DNA of 64,000 bases, taken from NCBI RefSeq assembly GCF_001625305.1, contig NW_017804464.1, positions 2,472,499 to 2,536,498 of the forward strand, given 5' to 3'. Of the stretch, positions 22,720-33,100 are shown in pieces. Source of the DNA: Branchiostoma belcheri. Lineage: Eukaryota > Chordata > Leptocardii > Amphioxiformes > Branchiostomatidae. The translations under genes were made by a program, and so were the position numbers. The notes under the pieces were generated by a model. The model worked only from the letters and a program-made list of their open reading frames with translations, ran no database searches and was not told the DNA's origin. Each line of letters starts with the position of its first letter. The first letter of the stretch is position 1.

Positions 22720-22890
22720 TTTACACGGCTTTCTCTCAGCTGGCTCAGAACAACAACAAAGTTTTTCTGTGATAAAAAGACAGGCGTCGCCATGACAGAC
22801 CCCGCAATCACAAACATGGAATGACTTCGAACCCAAACAGTAGGTAACAATTACACAAGTTTCTGCAACCTCTCAGCTTTCCGTTGCTCT

Positions 22891-22963
22891 CTTGGAGGTC
22901 TTGGGCATGTAGGTTATGAGTTTTCTCCTCTATTTCATAACCTGTGTGCCGAAGATTTTCAAT
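22891..22963 (+). ncRNA. Hairpin family E, copy 2
   Basis: 5' arm TTGGAGGTCTTGGGCATGTA then GGTTATGA; 3' arm TCATAACCTGTGTGCCGAAG then ATTTTCAA. The stem is about 31 bp with a 16-nt loop. Seven G-U-compatible differences on the plus strand and none of the opposite type. The arms resemble copy 1, so the pair is a diverged duplication. Confidence 0.5.
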
Positions 22964-23927
22964 GGAACTTTTGCCAGTGAGCGTGAAGCAAGGATTGGAT
23001 ATCCAGACATAGCAAAATTTGGAATCTAAGACACGTACGGCAACTGTACACTATTACCTGTCTGTGGTTTATGTGGATTTGGGGTAATTGAATCGGGTAA
23101 TTTAGTGTTTTAGGAACTCCATAGACTTATTGTCACAGATGTTAGTGGAGACCATGAACATACTTTCAAGTTACTCGTATATTACTGACTAATTTGTTGT
23201 ATTTTTTTTACAGTGATCGATGAAATTCACCAGTAGGTACGAGAAGTGCACAGATGTCATTATGTACGTCTCCAGTTTAAAGATACTTGTTATTTCTTAC
23301 CGAAATACCGTAAGACTACTCTGTGTTTTTATGTATATCTTGTTGACTGTGATCTATATTTTTTTAAAGTGCTTAACAAATATGATATCATTATTTTAGT
23401 TTCTAACTTAAAGATACAGGTTGATTTATTAAGAAGTGTCATTGAGCTATTAATGTATCTAATCATTTATTTTCTTTGGTAGAAGTTCTTGCCATTGCCT
23501 GCTGACTCCGCAAGGTGGCAGCTATGAGCTACTAGTATACCGACTGGAGTTTTCTAAGTTATACAACAAGGACATATCAGGTTTCATTGCTTGCGAAAAT
23601 TATATGTTTCACTTTATCGATTTGATATTGTTTTTCAAAATAATATGTATTATTAGAAATCTTACGGATTTTCCTTTATAGTGATATACCATTTGCTATA
23701 GCTGTGCATCTTGGGGTCAAGTGCCATTGCTTGTAGCAATTATGTTGTATATGTATTTAGCGCAATATCTTCTTATTTGTGCTTTTAGCAATTCAAATTC
23801 GCCTATTTGTGTTTTTCACAATTCAAATTCACATGTTTTGTATGTACATGTATTGTGAAAGTCGTCATTTGGCAAGGTTTATTTTAACATTTCGTTAACT
23901 GATCTTGACAAAGTTGGCACAGGTGCT
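22964..23927. other. AT-rich intergenic DNA
   Basis: No gene recognised. Weak pairing at about 23046-23120 (ACACTATTACC with GGTAATTTAGTGT) may be another, poorer stem-loop, and is not called. Confidence 0.45.
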
Positions 23928-24790
23928 GTGACTGATAAACAATCTGACCTTGGGGGCAACATGGCGGCTACAGAAACACACAAGGAAACAGAACTTGATT
24001 GCTAACATACGGGCCTTGTGATTGGTGACAATCTGACCTTGGGGGCAACATGGCGGCTACAGAACTCGACTGTTAACATACGTGCCTTGTGATTGGTGAC
24101 AACCTAACCTTGGGGGCAACATGGCGGCTGCAAAAACACACAAGGAAACAGAACTGTACTTTTAACATATGTGCCTTGGGATTGGTGACAATCTGACCTT
24201 GGAGGCAACATGGCGGCTACAAAAACACACAAGGAAACAGAACTGTACTGTTAACATATGTGCCTTGGGATTGGTGACAATCTGACCTTGGGGGCAACAT
24301 GGTGGCTGCAAAAACACACAAGGAAACAGAACTGTACTGTTAACATATGTGCCTTGTGATTGGTGACAACCTAACCTTGGGGGCAACATGGTGGCTGCAA
24401 AAACACACAAGGAAACAGAACTGTACTTTTAACATATGTGCCTTGGGATTGGTGACAATCTGACCTTGGAGGCAACATGGCGGCTACAAAAACACACAAG
24501 AAAACAGAACTCGACTGTTATCATACGTGCCTTGTGATTGGTGACAATCTGACCTTGGGGGCAACATGGCGGCTACAAAAACACACAAGGAAACAGAACT
24601 GTACTTTTAACATATGTGCCTTGGGATTGGTGACAATCTGACCTTGGAGGCAACATGGCGGCTACAAAAACACACAAGAAAACAGAACTCGACTGTTATC
24701 ATACGTGCCTTGTGATTGGTGACAATCTGACCTTGGGGGCAACATGGCGACTACAAAAACACACAAGGAAACAGAACTCTACTGTTAAGT
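23928..24790 (+). repeat. Minisatellite of about 90 bp, ten copies, with YY1-like motifs
   Basis: The unit runs from GGTGACAATCTGACCTTGGG through GCAACATGGCGGCTAC and AAACACACAAGGAAACAGAA to ATACGTGCCTTGTGATT. One unit lacks the AAACACACAAG part. AACATGGCGGC resembles the YY1 consensus AANATGGCGGC; some copies carry ATGGTGGC or ATGGCGAC instead. Confidence 0.9.
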
Positions 24791-25586
24791 GTCAGAAAAA
24801 TACTGAAATCATTGTTGTAGTACTTTTATTTTGTTAGAAATGAAACAAAATTAGTTTTTGCTGATATTCTACTTATTTTATCTTATATGGTGCACACAGG
24901 AATTTTTGTGTGCCCATTTTGTTTTAGTTTGGGTGCTCCCAAAAATGTATTTCGAGCCCTGCACTAAGTATTCCAATATATGAACATTGCAATTGTAACT
25001 TTGGAATCGCACAAACATAGCGTGTTCATCTGTATCAATTATTCATCAATAAAGACCTACATGATTTGAAACTATATCCAGTTATTGTCTTTGATATGCT
25101 TTATGCTGGCCCACTATTGGAACAATTTTAACAACCATAATATCATTGCCTTTGACTAAAATTAGGTACGTGTTGTTATCTTATTTCAAAATCATTTTGT
25201 GATTGTAAAAACTGTCTAAAAATGAAAGCAAATAATTAATCAATCGTGGGAACATTATGATAATAAACAAACAAATAATGAACAATCAAACACACCAACA
25301 ACTAGATAAACTTTGGAAAAATACAAAAGACTACAGCAGATGCGATGAAAATGATAATATTATCTGGCAATATATAGTTAATTCAGAATGTATATTGGCA
25401 ATAATTTCATAAAACCTGCAGATGCAAGACTATTTCATAACTGTATTAAAACATTGATTATTATCAATTTTACACAGCATGTTAATTTAGACTTGACGTA
25501 TTACGCAGTTTTTCTCTATGAATTACTTTATCAATCAATAAAATAAACTTAATTATAATGAGGATCGACGTGATTTAAAACTAAGT
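24791..25586. other. AT-rich intergenic DNA with a polyadenylation-like signal
   Basis: AATAAA occurs at 25048-25053. No exon was recognised upstream, so it may belong to a non-coding transcript or be fortuitous. Confidence 0.4.
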
Positions 25587-26867
25587 CTAAATAATTCATT
25601 GCCTTGATATGCTTTAGGCTAGCTGCTTTACGTAACCATCGTGTTTTCAAACAATTTAGAATATATAATATAAGATATATGAAACAACATAGCCCCGTTT
25701 TACGAAAATACATACTTCTAAGTAATTGAACTGTAGCACCTAAAACATAATTTGTGTCTTTCTTGTAAAATATTCATAACAGAATCAGACTATATTCAGC
25801 TGACTATACTATATGTAAACATACCTGCAATGTATGTTTAAAATTTGATTTTCAATTGAAACACCAAAATGTCCGATGCACATAATTCTTAACGCTTTGT
25901 CTTACTTGAATTGCGCCCCTCCTCTTCTAATTATAGCAAGAGAAAAAGGGGCTGACCTAGGCTTTATCCAAGCAATCTTTCATCTTGTACATACATTGAA
26001 ATAAAGATGATTTTAACCCCCCTATAAGCCCACATTCTTCAGTACTGTTCATGCAAATATAATATCTATATCTGCCACTTATACAAGGCTAACCTTGGTA
26101 GATGACGTCTTACCGCAAGAACAATAAAAGACAGAAATAAAGTCACAAGGGTCGACGCAGATACATATACAAAACCTGTCATCTCCATTACAAAAATCAA
26201 TATCATATCGAGTCTCAGAATAAAAGATTCTTGTTTTGTAACGTCAGGAATTTGAATAATTGATAAGGGTACCTGTTGGACACATGTCCTGAATTAGTTC
26301 GCTTTTTAAGAACACTCCCCGTGGGATCAACAACAGATATCGATGTGATCTTTAAGTCATACGGGCAGCATCACGCACTACTGTATAACATCCCAAGGCA
26401 TTCAGGTAGGACATTTATGCGTCTACCCTTCCGCATATGTTACAGATATATCTTAAAGCTGTATTATGCAACATTAGGACGATACAAGAAGTCTAAATAA
26501 TTCATTGCCTTGATATGCTTTAGGCTAGCTGCTTTGCGTAACCATCGTGTTTTCAAACAATTTAGAATATTTAATATAAGATGTATGAAGCAACATAGCC
26601 CCGTTTTACGAAAATACATACTTCTAAATAATTGAACTGTAGCACCTAAAACACATGTCCTGAATTAGTTCGCTTTTTAAGAACACTCCCCGTGGGACCA
26701 ACAACAGATGTGATCTTTAAGTCAAAAGGGCAGCATCACGCACTACTGTGTAACATCTCAAGGCATTCAGGTAGGACATTTATGCGTCTACCCTTCCGCA
26801 TATGTTACAGATATATCTTAAAGCTGTATTATGCAACATTAGGGCGATACAAGAAGTAAAGTTTCTC
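25587..26867 (+). repeat. Duplicated two-part block (X at 25587 and 26493; Y at 26276 and 26655)
   Basis: X (about 160 bp, TTCATTGCCTTGATATGCTT to TTGAACTGTAGCACCTAAAA) occurs at 25587-25750 and 26493-26654. Y (about 215 bp, ACACATGTCCTGAATTAGTT to CGATACAAGAAGT) occurs at 26276-26492 and 26655-26867, giving the order X...Y-X-Y. The first Y has an open frame of 74 codons. The second Y keeps the first 40 codons or so open despite an in-frame 6-bp deletion. Its tail resembles a dispersed repeat at 46160, so transposon origin is likelier than a gene. Confidence 0.7.
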
Positions 26868-26879
26868 TGATCATTACTT

Positions 26880-27116
26880 TATAAAGTACGTTTTACCAAC
26901 CCTACTATATCGCAAACTGTAAGTGCCACTCAGACCATAGATGTCGTAAACTAGTAACCTTATTGTAACCTCAGAATCAAGAAAACCATGTGAAAAGCTG
27001 TAGATAGCTTTAGCTTCTGATGGAGATCACTTTTAGTTGAATCTTTATCGTCAACTTTGTACTAATGAGCTAGCTGGTATCATATTGTGCATCAGCCTAG
27101 CATAGTGTGGACTCCG
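26880..27116. promoter_or_regulatory. Region upstream of the kringle receptor gene
   Basis: This must hold the promoter or 5' UTR of the gene starting at 27117. No TATA box or obvious initiator could be chosen. Confidence 0.3.
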
Positions 27117-27183
27117 ATGGCGATGACTCGATGCCTTACGCTGGTGGTAGTGACTGCATTTATGTTCGCGAGAGGAGGGTATG
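27117..27183 (+). CDS. Kringle receptor, exon 1: signal peptide
   Basis: ATG at 27117 is followed by a basic N-region and a hydrophobic core ([12 protein letters not shown]) and a small-residue end (ARGGYG), then GTAAGTA at 27184. Phase 1 matches the next exon. A second in-frame ATG two codons on is an alternative start. Confidence 0.75.
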
Positions 27184-30100
27184 GTAAGTACAAAACCACC
27201 TTTGTGTATCTCACCACCTCTATCTTGAAATGACCACATTTGGCTTTAGAGACCTGTTAAATCGTAGCATAGCAAGTTCATTATCTTGCCCTGTTCCTTC
27301 TTCAACATCACGTACTTAATACGACCTTGTTTTTTTCGTGCACTGTTTTTTCTATGTATGCTATTGATGAATATATAGGTTTGGATCAGACGAAATGTTA
27401 AAAAGAAAATGGAAAATTCATGAAACGTTGATACTGGTAGGTGTCAATATACAATGACAATATTCTCAAAGAAGCCGAAATATCAATAAATGCCTTCTCT
27501 AGAAATATAAGAATCCCCAAGATAACATTCTGACGCCATCGATGTTACTATGCTATATGCTTGGGCTTTTGTCTGCTCCCAAATTGAAATGACACTGATG
27601 GCTGGACCTGCACGCAAGGAAAAATTTGTCAATAACCAAAGAGTTCCTCATTCACTGTGTACTAAGTCACTGATTTTATTGAATTATCTTTTAAATATTT
27701 CCTTCAGTGGCCACCAAATTGTTCTTCGTAGCTGTAAAACATGGAGTACAAGTAATCACGCACTAGTTTGTATTGTTGCGCTTGTAAATAGTACAGTAAC
27801 TGCTTCTATGGAAGAATGTATACATGTTCTCCTTGTGCATCGTGCTTTAAAATGATACACAGGTAAACAAACCCGTCCTTGGTGCTGAACACCATCCACA
27901 CACATGCAAACATACCTGTCCTTAGTGCTGAACACCATCCATACACAGGCAAACATACCTGCCCTTGGTGCTGAACACCATCCACACACGCATGTAAACC
28001 ATACCTGTCCTTGGTGCTGAACACCATCCACACACATGCAAACATACCTGTCCTTGGTGCTGAACACCATCCACACACATGCAAACATACCTGTCCTTGG
28101 TGCTGAACACCATCCACACACAGGCAAACATACCTGTCCTTGGTGCTGAACACCATCCACACACATGCAAACATACCTGTCCTTGGTGCTGAACACCATC
28201 CACACACATGCAAACATACCTGTCCTTGGTGCTGAACACCATCCACACACATGCAAACATACCTGTCCTTGGTGCTGAACACCATCCACGCATGCAAACA
28301 TACATATCCTTGGTTCAGAACAATATCCACACACAGGCAAATATACCTGTCCTTGGTGCTGAACACCACACAGACACAGGTTAACACATCTGTGCTTGGT
28401 GCTGAACACTATCTACACAAATTAAACATACTTCCCCAACAGGCAGAGAGTGTCAGGAAGGTGACGGCACGTCATACCGCGGCACAGTATCAGAGACGGG
28501 CTCAGGACTGACGTGTCAGGCTTGGGGCAGTCAAACCCCGCGTCCACATAGGTATGTGCTGTACACAACTCAAGACGTAAACAGTAGAGTCAGCTTGACT
28601 CGGAACCAAGAGGTCCCGGGTTCGAGNNNNNNNNNNNNNNNNNNNNNNNNNNNNNNNNNNNNNNNNNNNNNNNNNNNNNNNNNNNNNNNNNNNNNNNNNN
28701 NNNNNNNNNNNNNNNNNNNNNNNNNNNNNNNNNNNNNNNNNNNNNNNNNNNNNNNNNNNNNNNNNNNNNNNNNNNNNNNNNNNNNNNNNNNNNNNNNNNN
28801 NNNNNNNNNNNNNNNNNNNNNNNNNNNNNNNNNNNNNNNNNNNNNNNNNNNNNNNNNNTGTAGACATCAGAAAAAATAGCGCATTTTTCTTTTACCTTCA
28901 GAATACTTGTGTGAATTAGGCATAGCCTGTGATGTCACATTTCCTTCACTCTAACATACCTGTCCTTGGTGCTGAACGCAATCTACACAAGACAATCATT
29001 TACATGTTTTTTTGGTACACCCTTACACTTTTATAAGTGATCTTTCAAATGTTTTCGAATCTAATTTATGTTCCACTAGCAATATGGTAGCAATATAAGT
29101 AGCAGGATAGAACGAGAACCCTGTTACTAGTACGTATAGAACCTACTATTTTTCATAAGAAACCTTCATCTTTCACGCAGCAAATATCCTCCACTGTCTG
29201 TACTCATCGCAACAGACATTCCACTGCATGAACGGTGACTGTGTGCCGCAGGAGTACGTGTGTGATGGCTGGTACGACTGCGGCGACTGGAGCGACGAGC
29301 TCAGCGGCTGCCGTAAGTACCACAGGCAGGGCTCGAAATACTGGGTGCATGTGCACCTTAGTGCACCCAAATTTGGAGAATGAAGTTTTGTGTTCTTTTC
29401 TACATGGAACATGTGCTTTGTAACATCAGCATCAGTATTGCGTTACCACCATAACGTTACAAACCACATACATATTAAAAAAAATAATTTTCTATTTGTT
29501 GTCAGATTCAACCAATAGTAATTTAGTTCACGTTGAGCATAAAATGCCCCAACACCTCAAAACACATTGAAAAACAAGCTGTTTAACGTCAACAGGATCA
29601 TTCCGATGCCTTCCTGTCCTATGCAAATGAAGTTTAGACCCCTGTTTTCGCAACGCATTCTGGGGATGGGAAACTGGTGAATGGTCCATTCCAAAACATG
29701 ATGCGGGATAACATGTTTTGAAATAAAACGTGGTGATACAGCTCTACGGCAGTACGGGCAACGACATTGTATACCATGTATAGCTACAGAAACTGTTAGT
29801 AGTTAGTTACACGAAAGTAACAGTACGACAAAACGTACCTGAGCACAACTCGAAACTTGTGGCCGCCATGACAGTCATTCCAGGCAGAAGATAGCGAGAT
29901 ATTCGTCCTCCGATTCGGGGGATTAATTACCACCTGTGGTCGCCCGTACGTACAAGTACCTATAACTTGCTATCCTCCGACTACGAAAAATATTGTGTTA
30001 GGTGAGAAATACAATACTTATAGCTGTAATTACTATTTACATTAGTTGAGAATGCGCTTATTTTAGGAGAGCTAGCACGTTACCATCTAACTCCTTTGTA

Positions 30101-33100
30101 CAAACAGAAGATGTTTATACCCTTTACTGTACATTTATGCCCTACAGGTGAACAGATGAAATGGTATGTACATGTTTGTAGTACAAACAGGACTACTGAT
30201 ACTAAACTACCTACATCAGATCTAAAACTACTCTCATACAGAGGTTCGGCGTCTTCTCGTTTATATTAGCTGTGTCTTCTCTAGAAAATCTGTCAAACGG
30301 CGAAATATCATTTATTTGTACAAAATCAGTTTCTTTCACTTCACACCTATAGCATGTCTGGAAGGAGACGGTACCTCGTATCGAGGCTTCGTCGCCGAGA
30401 CCAGTTCCGGATTGACCTGCCAGTCGTGGGACAGCCAGGAGCCGTACCAACACGACTACCTACCGGAAAACTATCCGGATTCCGGACTGGAGAACAACAG
30501 CTTCTGCAGAAATCCGGACGAAGATCCGAACGGCCCGTGGTGTATTACAACTGATCCGGATAAGGAGTGGGAGTACTGCACTATTCCGTTGTGTGGCGGT
30601 AGGTGTATACCTAGATTTGTTCAAATTCAGGCTTCAAACCTTCGTGACGTTTTTTAGTGTTTCAAAAGTACATGTACGGCTGGAATCAACGTTGTTAAAA
30701 ATTTTGTTTTTAATACAGGGCTTACAACAACGCGAAGACCACCGATTCTAAGACCAACAGGGATATCAACTGCGGCAAGGCTGACAACAGTGTCACATCT
30801 TCCTTCGACTACAACTGTTTCTACTCGAGTTGGACATTCTCATCGACCAAATGTCAATGTTTCCAAGGTAACGACGTCAATCAGTACGTCCACAGCTTCT
30901 ACAAATCGACAAACTACCAACTTTCTTACTACCAAGTTTTCTTCGTCCTCAGTGTCTCCTACCACACCTACCACACGTTCTAAACAAACCGTTTCTAAAA
31001 GAGTTACGAAAACTACGGAAGCTGTGTTGTCAACAAGTGGACGTGTGACAACGCAAAATGTCAAACTGCCAACCCCAACAGACGCTGAAGAATCCACAGT
31101 TATAACTACCTCTACTATTGTAGCCACTATAACTGCAGTGCCAACCTATACCGCCAGGTGGACAACTTCTGTACCACCCTTGCAGACCGCTACTGTTTCC
31201 AGTCCTGCACGGTCCTCTTCGGTAGAACACACAACTATACCCACTACTGCACCACCAGACACCACAACATCCAAAGTCACTAATAAAATGCATTTGTCAA
31301 CTCTTTCTACCACTGCCACCCCAGTACATGTATTATCCTCTACGAAAACGACCGAAGTTGACACTACCTCGCCATCTATGGCTCCAACCGAAACAGCGTC
31401 CGTAACGCCACGTCGGAGTTCCTTTTTAACTACAGTAAGTAAGACTCAAGCCCTGCTTCATACTTCAGACTCTGTATCCAAGAAAACCCCAGTTTCAACT
31501 CCTACAGTTTCAACAACAATGGCCACTTGGATGAAAGAACCTGACCCTTTTCCAACAAGCAGCACGAAAACCATTGCAGTCACCACCAGGATGGGTACAA
31601 TAACACGTAAACTTCATCATGAAAACCCCAACACAACAAGCGTACCCGACATCATACCTTCGTCTACCACTAAAATGCTACCAACCTCTGAACTTGCCAG
31701 ACCGAAAACTTCCAAACCCAGTGTAGTCAATACTGCCACCACGACAACACCAGAGCAAGAGACACGGGACAAGACCTCAAGTTTAACAACTAAAACCTTC
31801 CAAGGAGGTTCGATCAGTACATACATACCGCAAACAACAGATGATTCTGCCGCTTCGGTCAAGAAAACTTCCACCTCAACTTTTCCAACAAAACCTGTCA
31901 CAACGATGCCAACATCTGACTTCCCAACAACTCTTGGTACAACTAACCCACCAAATATTGTGGCCACCACGGCCACAATATTTACAGAGACACATTTGAA
32001 GACACGTAAATTTTACCCAAAAAGCTCGACCTTCCCTACAACTAACATACCACTAACGCTTCCTACAAAATCTTCCCCGTATACAGTGACAGATGAAGCT
32101 ACAGCTACTCAAAGGAAGATCAGCACTCTGTTTCCGTTTAGTGGTACTCCGAAAAATACCTCACCAAGAACATCTACTATGCTGTCAACTACTACAGTGA
32201 GAACTACAACAACAACAACAGCAACAACAACAACAACAAAAGCATTCACAAATTTCATCTCAAGAAAAAATGCTACCGTGGTTACGAATCCACCTACAGG
32301 CACCAGAGCTACCCTGGATATAACTACAAGACAGTTATCTCCGTCAGCTTTACCTCACAAATCTACAAAGATGGCACAACACGCAACCCAGGGTGACAAC
32401 ATAAAGTATTCAACGGGTTTAGGAATCGGAGGAAATGCTGACACACAGAAAGAAGACGAGAAAGCAGGGGCGCGAACCAAGCTCCCCGCGGCTATCGGAG
32501 GGACCGTCGGCGCTGTGGCGCTACTTGGACTGCTAGTATCCGTGTTGTTGTACCGGAAGAAACTAAGAAAAGAGTAAGTACTGAAGAAATAGAGGCAAGT
32601 ATTTGTTTATTTGCTTCAAGATGCAGGCATTTTACAAGCCATATGATTGTGCGTGTTTCTTCTCGTATCATAATTTAGCATTTTTTGTATGCCTTGATAA
32701 GATATTAGCTTGAAATTAGGATTTCTTGATTATTTTTAACTTCATAACTTCTTTATATTCTCATATTTCAGGACTGTGACAGTGGAGGAACCAAGGTATT
32801 TTGTTTGTTTTTATATTTGTCGAAGTTTGATCGCAATGGCCTTTGTCTATACATGTAACAGATGGAGAGGAAAATCGCCAAAAGAAAATCGGATGAAAAT
32901 TTAAAACAATATTTCATAGACCACGTTGTGTAGTCTTGAGGGTCAACTTAATACAGTCGTCCTTGAGTGCATGGCACTACGCACTATTCAAGACATGGAT
33001 GTGTATATGTTTTAACATTCTCACGCAAATACCCACATTCCTTACACGGTTATCCTTCATCTCGCTAAGTCGCTGTCAACCTTCTTTCAGAGAACATTAC

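Noticed and set aside
14475-22963. Hairpin families A to E as ordinary MITEs
   Set aside because: Not fully excluded, but the recent MITE at 10619 has nearly identical arms with no wobble bias, while A to E show strongly strand-biased G-U differences and no target duplications were seen.
23046-23120. Another possible stem-loop after hairpin E2
   Set aside because: Pairing is short and the loop too large compared with the others.
27756-28409. Minus-strand frames of 127-217 codons with repeated [15 protein letters not shown] text
   Set aside because: Produced by the 43-bp minisatellite in intron 1. The period is not a multiple of three, which explains the rotating peptide across frames.
27868-28425. 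Regular direct repeats that could suggest a CRISPR array
   Set aside because: The units abut without unique spacers, the setting is a eukaryotic intron and no cas genes exist.
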